This document shows positions 43,149 through 51,855 of a DNA stretch of 64,000 nucleotides, piece by piece. The stretch lies in NCBI GenBank assembly GCA_023411035.1, contig JAEYPE010000224.1, forward strand, positions 21,272 through 85,271, given 5' to 3'. The translations under genes were made by a program, and so were the position numbers. How positions within the stretch are numbered: the first letter of the stretch is position 1; the number at the start of each line of letters is the position of its first letter. The DNA is from Pseudomonadota bacterium. GTDB lineage: Bacteria; Pseudomonadota; Alphaproteobacteria; Azospirillales; Azospirillaceae. The notes beneath the pieces were generated by a model, which was given only the letters and a program-made list of their open reading frames with translations, was not told where the DNA came from and did no database searches.

Positions 43149-43760
43149 TTATGGGTAGAGACGCTCCGTCGTCCAGCGCGCGGGCTCGTTCGCCGCGGGA
43201 TCGCCGTCGCGCAGATACAGAATCCGCTCGTGCAAGCGGAAGGGGCGGTCCTTCCAGAACTCGATTCGCCGCGGCAGGATTCGGAATCCGGTCCAGTGCG
43301 GCGGGCGGGGAACGGCGCCAAGGCCGAACTTGGCGGCGAACTGGGCCACGCGCGTCTCCAGTTGCCACCGCCCTTCCAACGGGCGCGACTGCTGGGACGC
43401 CCAGGCGCCGATGCGGCTTTCCCGCGGGCGGCTTTCGAAATAGGCGTCGGCCTCGGCGTCGGACACCTGTTCCACCGCCCCTTCCACGCGGACCTGACGC
43501 TTCAGCGTCTTCCAGTGGAAGCACAGCGCGGCGTTGGGGTTGGCCAGAAGCTGCTCGCCCTTGCGGCTTTCCGTATTGGTGTAGAAGACGAATCCGCGCG
43601 GATCTATGCCCTTCAGAAGCACCATGCGCACCGACGGCGCACCCTGTGCGTCCGCGGTGGCCAGAGCCATGGCGTTGGGATCGTTGATTTCGCTGCGGGT
43701 GGCCTCGTCCATCCAGTCCTGGAACAGGGCGTACGGGTCCCGATCGTTGGATTCGCTCAT
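43149..43760 (-). CDS. pdxH: pyridoxamine 5'-phosphate oxidase
   Basis: A 203-residue FMN enzyme that makes pyridoxal 5'-phosphate from PNP or PMP. Family segments: PNAMALATADAQGAPSVRMVLLKG, GFVFYTNTESRKGEQL, RQVRVEGAVEQVSDAEADAYFESRPRESRIGAW and the C-terminal RPPHWTGFRILPRRIEFW and RLYP. GAGGGGAAG precedes the ATG at 43760. It is slightly shorter than the E. coli protein, from the N-terminus. Confidence 0.95.
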   Translation of the reverse strand: MSESNDRDPYALFQDWMDEATRSEINDPNAMALATADAQGAPSVRMVLLKGIDPRGFVFYTNTESRKGEQLLANPNAALCFHWKTLKRQVRVEGAVEQVSDAEADAYFESRPRESRIGAWASQQSRPLEGRWQLETRVAQFAAKFGLGAVPRPPHWTGFRILPRRIEFWKDRPFRLHERILYLRDGDPAANEPARWTTERLYP

Positions 43761-43786
43761 CTTCCCCTCGTTGTGCGGCCATCGGC

Positions 43787-43825
43787 GCAGAGTTTCGGTG
43801 CAGAGTTTCGATGCAGAGTTTCGGC
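43787..43825. repeat. 13-bp tandem repeat upstream of pdxH
   Basis: Three near-identical units gcagagtttcg(g/a)(t/c) follow one another, with a decayed fourth. They fall in the 240-bp divergent region between pdxH and the surface lipoprotein gene. Confidence 0.75.
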
Positions 43826-44000
43826 ACGGTGTTTCCGGCAGGGCGCTTTCTCCGGGCCTGTCCTGGGCGGCGCCGGTCACGGCGTCGTCCCACTTCATAA
43901 ATATGCCCAATTCACAGACGCGGCAGCCTCGCATATATGAGTGTCCACCGGTGCGCCAGAAGCAAGGCACGCCGGCTCCCAACCTTTCGAGGCAGCATCG

Positions 44001-44456
44001 ATGTTCGTGAAGAAGCTCGTCCCGGCGGCGATGGCCGTCGCCCTGCTTGCGGGTTGCGTCAACACCACCCAGGAAGCCACCAAGGGCGCAGAGACCGTCG
44101 GTGGCACGATCTCGTCGAAGTACGGCAACGCTTCGGGCAAGGTCGCGTCCTCGGGCACCGGCCCGCTGCTGGGCGCCTTCATCGGTGGCGCCGCCATCGA
44201 GCCGTCCGACGCCGCCGCCGCGGAAACGGCCGCCAAGCGCGCCTACGCCGCTCCGGTCGGCGAGCAGGTGGGCTGGACCAACCCCGCGACGGGCCATCAA
44301 GGCTCGCTGACCACGACTCGCGAGGGCTACAACAACGCCGGGCAGTATTGCCGGGAGTTCCGGCAGACGGTAACCACAAAGAACAAGACCGAACTGGCCT
44401 ACGGAACCGCTTGCAAACAGGGCGACGGTACGTGGAAGATCGTCGCCAATTCGTAA
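44001..44456 (+). CDS. 17-kDa surface antigen-like lipoprotein
   Basis: A 151-residue lipoprotein: signal peptide with lipobox LLAGC (Cys18). A glycine-rich segment (GTGPLLGAFIGGAAI) is followed by the typical C-terminal block of the RT0821/Rickettsia 17-kDa family, NAGQYCREFRQTV and ACKQGDGTWKIV. Probably anchored to the outer membrane. GAGG precedes the ATG at 44001. It is divergent from pdxH and upstream of the DnaJ-like gene by 48 bp. Confidence 0.85.
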   Translation: MFVKKLVPAAMAVALLAGCVNTTQEATKGAETVGGTISSKYGNASGKVASSGTGPLLGAFIGGAAIEPSDAAAAETAAKRAYAAPVGEQVGWTNPATGHQGSLTTTREGYNNAGQYCREFRQTVTTKNKTELAYGTACKQGDGTWKIVANS

Positions 44457-44504
44457 CGCCGTGTCCCCGGGCTTCGGGGCGGGTAAAATCTGGCCGTAGA
44501 AAGC

Positions 44505-45473
44505 ATGCGTGACCCTTATCAAATTCTCGGCCTCAGCCGGTCCGCGAGCGCCGACGACATCAAGAAGGCGTACCGCAAGCTCGCCAAGGAGTTCCATCCC
44601 GACCTGAAGCCCGGCAACGCCGCGAACGAGGAGCGCTTCAAGGAAATCTCGGCGGCCTACACGCTGCTGTCGGATGCCGAGAAGCGCGCCCGCTTCGACC
44701 GCGGCGAGATCGACGCCTCCGGCCAGGAGCGGCACCACGGCTTCGGCGCCCGTTCCCGCGCCAACGCCGGACGCAGCCGCGCCTACAGCGGGGCCGGCGG
44801 GGCCGCCGGCGACGACTCCTTCTTCGGCGGCGAGGACTGGTTCTCCGACCTGTTCGGCGGTGGGCGCAGGCGCGGCGGGGCGGCGGGCGGTGCCGGGGCT
44901 GGCGGAGGGGCGGGCGGCGGCGGGCCCCGCTCACGCGGCAGCGACATCAATTACTCGGTTTCCGTGCCCTTCATCGAGGCGGCGCAGGGCACCAAGCGGC
45001 GCATCAGCCTGTCCAACGGCAAGAGCATCGACGTCACCGTCCCCCCGGGGACGGAGGATCAGGCGAAGCTGCGGCTGAAGGGCCAGGGCCTTCCCGGCGC
45101 CGGCGGATTCGGGGCCGGCGACGCCATCGTCGAGGTCCATGTCGAAGCGCACCCCTTCTTCACCCGCCAGGGCGCCGACATCCATGTCGAGGTGCCGATC
45201 ACCCTGAATGAAGCGGTCCTGGGCTCGACCATCCGCGTGCCGACCGTCAGCGGTCCGGTCGCGCTGAAGATCCCGCCGGGGGCCAACACCGGCTCCACCC
45301 TGCGCCTGCGCGGCAAAGGCGTGATGAATCAGGCGACCAAGCAGGCCGGCGACCAGTATGTGAAGCTGAAGGTCGTCCTCCCCGACCCGCCCGACGCGGA
45401 ACTGGTGAAGTTCGTGGAGGAATGGGCCAGGACACGCAGCTACGACGTGCGCAAGAAGGCCGGGCTGGAGTGA
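44505..45473 (+). CDS. DnaJ/CbpA-type co-chaperone
   Basis: A 322-residue J-domain protein. The J domain (1-68) has the HPD motif in KEFHPDLKPG; a Gly-rich linker (about 85-145) follows, then two C-terminal substrate-binding beta domains (SVPFIEAAQGTKRRISL, VPPGTEDQAKLRLKGQG, RLRGKGVMNQ). There is no Cys-rich zinc finger, so it is of the CbpA (type II) class and would work with DnaK. The linker is unusually rich in Gly (GGAGAGGGAGGGG). Confidence 0.92.
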   Translation: MRDPYQILGLSRSASADDIKKAYRKLAKEFHPDLKPGNAANEERFKEISAAYTLLSDAEKRARFDRGEIDASGQERHHGFGARSRANAGRSRAYSGAGGAAGDDSFFGGEDWFSDLFGGGRRRGGAAGGAGAGGGAGGGGPRSRGSDINYSVSVPFIEAAQGTKRRISLSNGKSIDVTVPPGTEDQAKLRLKGQGLPGAGGFGAGDAIVEVHVEAHPFFTRQGADIHVEVPITLNEAVLGSTIRVPTVSGPVALKIPPGANTGSTLRLRGKGVMNQATKQAGDQYVKLKVVLPDPPDAELVKFVEEWARTRSYDVRKKAGLE

Positions 45474-45483
45474 TCGGCAGCCG

Positions 45484-45525
45484 TCCCCTCCCCTTCGAAG
45501 AGGGGGAGGGTTAGGGAGGGGGCAC
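45484..45525. repeat. dispersed C/G hairpin repeat
   Basis: CCCCTCCCC-TTCGAAG-AGGGGGAGGG hairpin with the tail TTAGGGAGGGGGCAC, just after the DnaJ-like gene stop. It is a copy of the family at 3177, 12347 and 22989. Confidence 0.75.
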
Positions 45526-45681
45526 GGCAGGCACCCACTGGCGGCACTTGGCCGTTAACCCTCTCCTCACCTTTATGTCAAAGAAAAGTCCTCGACCGAA
45601 TGCGGTTGATGCGGGGCGGCGGCGCCCTCATCAATGGCGGCGATGTGCCAGAAACGGATTTCGCTGCTTTCGTAGGACGCC

Positions 45682-47460
45682 ATGCCGCCGATCCCCAAAA
45701 AATACCTGACCGCCCTTGCCACTATTGCTGCGCTTCTGCTTGGCTGGTTCGCCTTCGCGGCCTGGGCCGACTATGCGCGCGACGGTGCGGAGGAGATCGC
45801 GACCTACAGCGACTTGGTGGCGGCGGCGGAACGGGGAGAGATCGCCTCGGTCACCTTCCGCGGCGATGGGGCGCACGCCGTCACGCCGGACGGCCAACGG
45901 CTGCGGGCCATCGTCCCGGTTACCGACGACCTGCTGAAGGAACTGCGCGGACGGAGGATCGCCATCGCCTTCGAGGAGGAAACCGGCGGGCTGGTTTCCG
46001 GCACCGTGTCCGTTCTGGAGACGCTGGCGCCCTTCCTGGTCCTCGCGCTGCTGATCGGCGCGCTGCTGCTCAGCGGCGGCCAGTTCCTGGGCGGCAACCG
46101 CGCCACCCGCGTGCGCCCGCGCGACACCGGCACCGTGTTCGCCGACGTGGCCGGCGTGGACGAGGCGAAGGAGGAGCTTCGGGAAACCGTGCAGTTCCTG
46201 CGCGACCCGCGCCGCTTCGCCATGGCCGGCGCCCGCGTGCCCAAGGGCATCCTGCTGGTCGGCCCGCCGGGCACCGGCAAGACCATGCTGGCGAAGGCCG
46301 CGGCGGGCGAGGCCGGGGTGCCCTTCTTCACCGTCTCCGGCTCCGACTTCGTGGAAATGTTCGTCGGGCTGGGGGCGGCGCGGGTGCGCAGCGTCTTCAA
46401 GACGGCGCGGGCCAGCGCCCCCTGCCTGCTGTTCATCGACGAGGTGGACGCGCTGGCCGGCAAGCGCGGCGAATCCAACTCCCATTCGGAGCGGGAGCAG
46501 ACCCTGAACCAGCTCCTGGTCGAAATGGACGGCATCGTGGACGGCGGCGAGGTGGTCGTCATCGCCGCCACCAACCGGGCGGAAATGCTGGACCCCGCGG
46601 TGACCCGGCCGGGCCGCTTCGACCGCCACATCCATGTCGGCCTGCCCGACGTGGCCGGGCGCGAGGCCATTCTGGGCGTCCACACGGGCCGGCTGCGGCT
46701 CGCCCCCGACGTCTGCGTCCGCACGGTGGCGCGGGGCACGCCCGGCTTTTCCGGCGCCGAGCTTGCCAACCTGACCAACGAGGCCGCCCTGTCCGCCGCG
46801 CGCAACGGGCGGGTCATCGTCGGCATGGCCGATTTCGAGGCGGCGAAGGACCGCGTCCTGATGGGCAACGAGCGGCGCAGCCTCGCCCTGTCCGACCATG
46901 AGCGGCGCCTCACCGCCTATCACGAGGCCGGGCACGCGCTGGCCTCCATCCGCTGCCCGGAGGCCGACCCCATCCACAAGGCCACCATCATCCCGCGCGG
47001 CCGCGCGCTGGGCATGGTGGTGCGGCTGCCGGAGGGCGACCGCGTGTCGGTGTCGCGCGCCAAGCTGCTGGCCGACATCGCCGTCGCCATGGCCGGGCGC
47101 GCGGCGGAGGATCTGGTCTTCGGCCCGGACGCCGTCACCACCGGGGCCGAGGCCGATTTCCGCGCCGCCACCGACCTCGCCCGCCGCATGGTCACCGCCT
47201 GGGGGATGAGCGAGGCCATCGGCCATGTCGCTCATGCCGGAAACGACCCCGCCGTGGTGCGGTCCGAGCGCACCGCCTGGCGCATCGACGAGGAGATCCG
47301 CCGCATCACCGACGAGGGGATGGAGCGCGCCCGGCGCATCCTGGCCGCCGACCGCGCCGCGCTGGAGCGGATCACCGCCGCCCTGCTGGAGCGCGAGACG
47401 TTGAGCGGCGAGGAGATCGGCAATCTGGCGGCGGAGGAACGGGAAACGGAAGCAGCCTGA
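45682..47460 (+). CDS. FtsH-like membrane AAA+ metalloprotease
   Basis: A 592-residue protein with two membrane helices (about 8-28 and 108-132) bracketing a small periplasmic domain. The AAA+ domain has Walker A GPPGTGKT (194-201), Walker B LLFIDEVDALAGKRG and the arginine-finger motif RPGRFDRHIHV. The peptidase domain has HEAGH (414-418) and the third zinc ligand in TTGAEADFRAAT. It is shorter than the housekeeping FtsH of about 640 residues and lacks a long C-terminal tail. It is probably a second FtsH paralogue for membrane quality control. Confidence 0.88.
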   Translation: MPPIPKKYLTALATIAALLLGWFAFAAWADYARDGAEEIATYSDLVAAAERGEIASVTFRGDGAHAVTPDGQRLRAIVPVTDDLLKELRGRRIAIAFEEETGGLVSGTVSVLETLAPFLVLALLIGALLLSGGQFLGGNRATRVRPRDTGTVFADVAGVDEAKEELRETVQFLRDPRRFAMAGARVPKGILLVGPPGTGKTMLAKAAAGEAGVPFFTVSGSDFVEMFVGLGAARVRSVFKTARASAPCLLFIDEVDALAGKRGESNSHSEREQTLNQLLVEMDGIVDGGEVVVIAATNRAEMLDPAVTRPGRFDRHIHVGLPDVAGREAILGVHTGRLRLAPDVCVRTVARGTPGFSGAELANLTNEAALSAARNGRVIVGMADFEAAKDRVLMGNERRSLALSDHERRLTAYHEAGHALASIRCPEADPIHKATIIPRGRALGMVVRLPEGDRVSVSRAKLLADIAVAMAGRAAEDLVFGPDAVTTGAEADFRAATDLARRMVTAWGMSEAIGHVAHAGNDPAVVRSERTAWRIDEEIRRITDEGMERARRILAADRAALERITAALLERETLSGEEIGNLAAEERETEAA

Positions 47461-47571
47461 TCGCGAACTTTTTCATTCGCATTCAACGACAAACATTGCT
47501 GCACACGCACATACATTGATAAAAGACCATGGAGTTTCCGCGCACCTCCACAATCGGCATCGGGGCTGAAG

Positions 47572-48369
47572 ATGGCAAAAGCGGTTGCCCGCAGGACGGC
47601 ACTGGCATTGGCTCTCGCCGGCTTGCTGGCAAGCGCACAGCCGTCTTCGGGCGTTGCCGCGGCCGCCGGTTCCAAGACCGCTCCGGTCACCGTCAAGGTC
47701 GGCGCCTACGAGTTTCCGCCCTACGTCACCGAATCCGGCGGCGGCGTGACCCAGGCGCTGCTCGACCTGCTGAACGGGGAGCAGGCCGACTTCCGTTTCG
47801 AGCTGGTCCGCACCTCCCCCCAGCGGCGCTACGAGGACATGGAGCGGGGGCGCTTCGACATGATCGCCTTCGAAAGCCTCGCCTGGGGCTGGAAGGGGCG
47901 TCCCGTGGAGGCGTCGCGCGTGTTCCTGCGCGATGAGGAGGTGTTCATCGCCAAGTCCGGCCCCGGCGTGGAGCAGAGCTATTTCGACCGGTTGGACGGC
48001 AAGACGATCCTGGGGCGGCTCGGCTACCACTACGCCTTCGCCGGGATGACCGCCGATCCGGAGGTTCTGGAGAAGCGCTTCAACACCCGCCTGACCGTCA
48101 CGCATGAGGGCAATGTGCGCAGCGTCATCGCCGGGCGCGCCTCGCTGGCCATCGTCACCCGGTCCTTCCTGGCACAATTCCTGAAGTCCAACCCCGACAT
48201 GGCGCCGCTGCTCGTGATCTCCGACCGTCCCGACCAGATTTACCAACACACCATCGTGCTCCGGCAGGGTGGGCCGGTCGGCGCCGCATGGATCGACGCC
48301 ACGCTGGACCGGCTGGAGCGCAGCGGCGCGCTGCCGGCCCTGTGGTCCCGACAGGGGGTCGCGCCGTGA
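47572..48369 (+). CDS. periplasmic solute-binding protein (SBP_bac_3-like)
   Basis: A 265-residue exported protein with a signal peptide (about 1-30) and a bilobed binding fold: VTVKVGAYEFPPYVTESGGGVTQALLDLLN, ERGRFDMIAFESL, KTILGRLGYHYAFAG, VRSVIAGRASLAIVTRSFL. No transporter gene follows; instead its stop overlaps the start of the SiaA-like phosphatase (GTGA). The ligand-loaded protein may therefore signal to that receptor instead of feeding uptake. The ligand is unknown (amino acid-like families are common). Confidence 0.82.
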   Translation: MAKAVARRTALALALAGLLASAQPSSGVAAAAGSKTAPVTVKVGAYEFPPYVTESGGGVTQALLDLLNGEQADFRFELVRTSPQRRYEDMERGRFDMIAFESLAWGWKGRPVEASRVFLRDEEVFIAKSGPGVEQSYFDRLDGKTILGRLGYHYAFAGMTADPEVLEKRFNTRLTVTHEGNVRSVIAGRASLAIVTRSFLAQFLKSNPDMAPLLVISDRPDQIYQHTIVLRQGGPVGAAWIDATLDRLERSGALPALWSRQGVAP

Positions 48370-49940
48370 CCGAACTGCGTTCCCTCGCCCATGGCCGGCA
48401 CGACCGCTCGCTGCTGACCCGCATCGGCAGCATCATCCTGGTCACCGCCGCCACGGTCGGAGTGGTCGCCGTGGCCGTATCGGCCAATGTGGTGGAGCAC
48501 CAGCAATTCCTGGCGCTGACCAAGCGGGCGGAACTGGTCGCCGCCATGCAGACGGACGCGCTGGCCAATCCGATCTGGGAAATCGACGACCGCACGGTGC
48601 GCAGCATCATCGATTCGCTGCGCGAACGCGACCCGGCGATCCTCGCCGTCTCGGTGTTCGAGCCGGGCTACAGCGAACCGATGGCGGTGTCCGGTGACCC
48701 CCGAACCTCCGCCGAGGCCACAACCATCGAGGAGACCATCAACCTGCGCGGACGCGATGGGGTGACCCGGCATGTCGGAACGCTGCGGCTGCTCTATTCG
48801 ACGGCGGAAATCCACCGGAATACGCTGGATGCGCTGCTTCCGGTGGTCGGGCTGCTTCTGCTGTCGCTGATCACCGCCGTCGCCATCATCAGCGTGATGC
48901 TGAACCGCGTCGTGCTCGGCCCGCTGCGGCGGCTGACCCAGGCGGCGCAGGCAGTGTCCCGCGGCGATTACGGCGCCCGCCTCGCCACCGAACGGGAGGA
49001 TGAGATCGGCGTCCTGACCAAGACGTTCAACCGCATGGCCGAAACGGTCCAGGACTACACCCAGACCCTGGAATCCCGTGTGCAGGAACGGACGGAGGCG
49101 CTGGCCGACATCAACCGCCGCATCATGGACAGCATCAACTATGCCCAGTTGATCCAGTCCTCGATCCTGCCGAAGCCGGAGGTTCTGGACGGTGGACTGG
49201 CCCAGCATTTCGTCCTGTGGCGCCCGCGCGACGTGGTCAGCGGCGACTTCTACTATTACCGCGAGGTCGAGGACGGCTTCCTGATCGGCGTGGCCGACTG
49301 CACGGGCCACGGCGTTCCCGGCGCCTTCATGACCATGACGGCCAGCGCGGTGATGAACAACGTGGTGGATTCCATGGGCGCCGCCGACCCCGCGGCGCTG
49401 CTCGCCCTGGTGGACCGCAAGGTGCGGGCGGCTCTGCACCAGGACGGCGACGCCGCACGCTGGGAAGGCGGATTCGACAACGGGCTCGATCTGGCGCTTT
49501 GCCATGTCCAGCCGGCCCGGCGGCGGCTGGTCTTTGCCGGCGCCCGCCTGCCCCTGATCGTCGCCGGTCCGGACGGGCTGACCGAGATCCGCGCCGACCG
49601 CCGCAGCCTTGGCTACCGCACCTCCGGCCCGGCCCCGGACTTCACGAACCACAGCCTGGAGCTTCAGCCGGGCCAGACCTTCTACGTCTGCACCGACGGG
49701 CTGACCGACCAGTGCGGCGGCGAGCGGGGGCGGAGCTTCGGCAAGCGCCGGCTGCACAGCATGATCGAGGACTGCGGCGCGCTGCCGCTGGACCGGCAGA
49801 AGGAATGCATCGAATCCAGCCTGTCCGGCTTTCAGGGCGACCGCCCGCAGCGCGACGATATCACCATGGTCGGCTTCCGCGTCCGGCTTCCCGGCGACCA
49901 GGCGCCCCCATCGCGCGCCACCCTATGCGAGGTTGCGTAA
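48366..49940 (+). CDS. SiaA-like membrane PP2C phosphatase with HAMP
   Basis: A 524-residue sensor phosphatase. Two membrane helices (about 18-42 and 155-180) enclose a short periplasmic domain of about 115 residues; a HAMP (RRLTQAAQAVSRGDYGARL) and coiled coil lead into a SpoIIE/PP2C domain (about 265-510). Metal-binding aspartates lie in VSGDFYYY and ADCTGHGVPGAFMTM, with TDGLTDQCGG and RDDITMVG near the end. In SiaABCD the SiaA phosphatase dephosphorylates SiaC; siaB and siaC genes lie 2 kb away. The GTG start overlaps the stop of the binding-protein gene. Confidence 0.88.
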   Translation: MTELRSLAHGRHDRSLLTRIGSIILVTAATVGVVAVAVSANVVEHQQFLALTKRAELVAAMQTDALANPIWEIDDRTVRSIIDSLRERDPAILAVSVFEPGYSEPMAVSGDPRTSAEATTIEETINLRGRDGVTRHVGTLRLLYSTAEIHRNTLDALLPVVGLLLLSLITAVAIISVMLNRVVLGPLRRLTQAAQAVSRGDYGARLATEREDEIGVLTKTFNRMAETVQDYTQTLESRVQERTEALADINRRIMDSINYAQLIQSSILPKPEVLDGGLAQHFVLWRPRDVVSGDFYYYREVEDGFLIGVADCTGHGVPGAFMTMTASAVMNNVVDSMGAADPAALLALVDRKVRAALHQDGDAARWEGGFDNGLDLALCHVQPARRRLVFAGARLPLIVAGPDGLTEIRADRRSLGYRTSGPAPDFTNHSLELQPGQTFYVCTDGLTDQCGGERGRSFGKRRLHSMIEDCGALPLDRQKECIESSLSGFQGDRPQRDDITMVGFRVRLPGDQAPPSRATLCEVA

Positions 49941-49960
49941 CAGCGCAGCGGAGGGGCGTC

Positions 49961-50003
49961 TTCGAATGGAAGTCACTCGACCTACAATTCGAATTCATAT
50001 AGT
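49961..50003 (+). promoter_or_regulatory. TTCGAAT inverted pair and -10 before the response regulator
   Basis: TTCGAAT (49961-49967) and ATTCGAA (49987-49993) form an inverted repeat, 26 bp centre to centre. TATAGT at 49998-50003 is a likely -10, so the boxes cover the -35 region. It may be an operator for autoregulation. Confidence 0.4.
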
Positions 50004-50055
50004 TTCCACGCCGGCCCTATGAACAGTAAGCACCGGTAACGTGGGAGCAGAGTGT

Positions 50056-50787
50056 ATGGCGGCCATTACGATCGTTGTCGTCGAGGACGAGGCGTCACTG
50101 CGCCGTGACATGATCGAATACCTGTGCGGATGCGGTTTCGATGCGGTCGGGGCGAAGAATGGGCGCGAACTGGACGAGCAGATGGCCGCGCGCTCCGTAT
50201 CTCTGGTTGTGCTGGACGTCAACCTCCCGGGCGAGGACGGTTTCAAGATCGCCAGCCGCCTGCGCGAGAATCCGGCCATCGGAATCATCATGGTGACCGC
50301 CCGTGGCTCGACCGTGGACCGGGTGGTCGGGCTGGAGCTTGGCGCCGACGCCTATCTGGTGAAACCCGTCGAAATGCGCGAACTGGAGGCCCAGGCCAAG
50401 GCCCTGCTGCGCCGCCTGGAAGTCAGCAATTCCAGTGCCGTCCCATCGGCCCCGCAGGCGCCCGGCCAGCCGGCATCGGAGGAGGCCAGTTGGGTGCTGG
50501 ACGCTACGGCCTGGGCGCTGACCAGCCCGGCGGGCGTGCGCGTCAGCCTGACGAGCATGGAGATGAAGCTGGTCTCGCTGCTGGCCGGACAGGCCCGCCA
50601 GCCGGCGACGCGCGACCAGATTTCCGTGGCGCTCTACAACCGCCGCTGGAACCCCGACGACCGCTCCATCGACACGGTGGTCGGGCGCCTGCGCCACAAG
50701 GTTGAAAACGCCATCGGCGAAACCGCCCCGGTCAAGTCGGTCCACGGCGTGGGCTATGTGTTCTCCGCCCCGGTGCGGGTGCTCTGA
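50056..50787 (+). CDS. OmpR-family response regulator
   Basis: A 243-residue regulator. The receiver (1-120) has the acidic pocket VEDE, the phospho-acceptor Asp in VVLDVNLPGEDG, T in VTARG and K in LVKPV. A Ser/Pro/Ala linker joins it to a winged-helix DNA-binding domain (about 145-243; LTSMEMKLVSLLAG, DDRSIDTVVGRLRHKVE, VHGVGYVF). GGGAG precedes the ATG at 50056. It lies tail to tail with the histidine kinase at 50806, its likely partner. Confidence 0.9.
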   Translation: MAAITIVVVEDEASLRRDMIEYLCGCGFDAVGAKNGRELDEQMAARSVSLVVLDVNLPGEDGFKIASRLRENPAIGIIMVTARGSTVDRVVGLELGADAYLVKPVEMRELEAQAKALLRRLEVSNSSAVPSAPQAPGQPASEEASWVLDATAWALTSPAGVRVSLTSMEMKLVSLLAGQARQPATRDQISVALYNRRWNPDDRSIDTVVGRLRHKVENAIGETAPVKSVHGVGYVFSAPVRVL

Positions 50788-50805
50788 TAGGGCGTGAGGC
50801 ACCGA

Positions 50806-51855
50806 TCAGGCGGCGCCGTCTTCCGGAGGGGTATCCTTCGGGAACGTCAGAACGAAGCGTGTCCCCTGCCCCGGCGCGCTGTCTGCCGAAATCGTCCCTT
50901 TCAGCGCGCCGACCGCCAGATTGTGCACGATGTGCAGGCCAAGCCCGCTGCCTCCTTCGCCGCGGCGGGTGGTGAAGAAGGGATCGAAGATCTGCGGCAG
51001 ATGGTCCGGCGGGATTCCCCGGCCATTGTCGGTGTAAACCAACCGCACGGTGCCGGGCTCCGGCTCGTCCACCGTGATCGACAGCGCGCCGCCCTGCCCG
51101 TCCGCGCCCTGTGCATCGACGAAGGCGTGGGTGACGGAGTTCATCACGAAGTTGGTCAGGATCTGCGACAGCGCACCCGGATAGCTGTCCACCACCAGCC
51201 CGTCCGGACAGGACACGGCGATGGTGTGCTTGCCTTGGCGGAGCTTCGGTTCCAGGCTGACCAGCGTTTCCTGGATGTAGCGGTTGAGATGCACGGCCCG
51301 CCGCTCGGCGCTGGCGCGGTCCACCGCCACCTGCTTGAAGCTGGCGATCAGCTTGGCGGCCCGTTCGCAATTGGCGAGGATCAAGGCCGATGTGTCGGTG
51401 GCGGTCGTCAGATAACGGGAAAAGTCCGCCTTGCTCAGTTCCCCCGACTGGGCGCGCCCACGCAGCCGGGCCGTGGCGTCGGACAGATGCGACGCGCAGG
51501 ACACGGCGATTCCCACCGGCGTGTTGATCTCATGGGCGACCCCGGCGACCAGCGCGCCCAGGGACGCCAGCTTCTCGGCGCGGACCATCGCCTCCTGCGC
51601 CTCGCGCAGGTCGGCCAGCGCGGTTTCCGCTTCCTGCCGGCGGCGCTCCAACTCCTGGTTTGCGGAACCGAGCTGCGCCTGAAGCCGGTCGCTGACGCGC
51701 ACCAGCCGGCGCTGTTCGCGCGTGCTGCGCTGAAACGCTTCCACCAGCGCATCGAATTCGGCACGCAGTTCGGGCGCGGCGGCGCCCAGCCTCTCCCCCA
51801 GAAGGCGGGCCTGCTCGATGGCCTGCTCCTCGGCGGCGAAGAGGTTGAAGATCAT
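50806..51855 (-). CDS. soluble histidine kinase coupled to siaC
   Basis: A 349-residue kinase without membrane segments. The first about 115 residues are helical coiled coil (LEAAEEQAIEQ-like to LERRRQEAETALADL), followed by the dimerisation helix with VAGVAHEINTPVG and an HATPase domain with N box NFVMNSVTHAF, G1 DNGRGIPPD and G2 GGSGLGLHIV. Its ATG overlaps the siaC stop (ATGA). In Pseudomonas the analogous slot is filled by the diguanylate cyclase SiaD, whose coiled coil binds SiaC; a SiaC-controlled kinase is inferred here. Confidence 0.9.
   Translation of the reverse strand: MIFNLFAAEEQAIEQARLLGERLGAAAPELRAEFDALVEAFQRSTREQRRLVRVSDRLQAQLGSANQELERRRQEAETALADLREAQEAMVRAEKLASLGALVAGVAHEINTPVGIAVSCASHLSDATARLRGRAQSGELSKADFSRYLTTATDTSALILANCERAAKLIASFKQVAVDRASAERRAVHLNRYIQETLVSLEPKLRQGKHTIAVSCPDGLVVDSYPGALSQILTNFVMNSVTHAFVDAQGADGQGGALSITVDEPEPGTVRLVYTDNGRGIPPDHLPQIFDPFFTTRRGEGGSGLGLHIVHNLAVGALKGTISADSAPGQGTRFVLTFPKDTPPEDGAA

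Noticed and set aside
44505..47460. dnaJ-ftsH as a heat-shock operon
   Set aside because: The genes are about 200 bp apart with a hairpin repeat between, and no sigma-32 promoter is evident.
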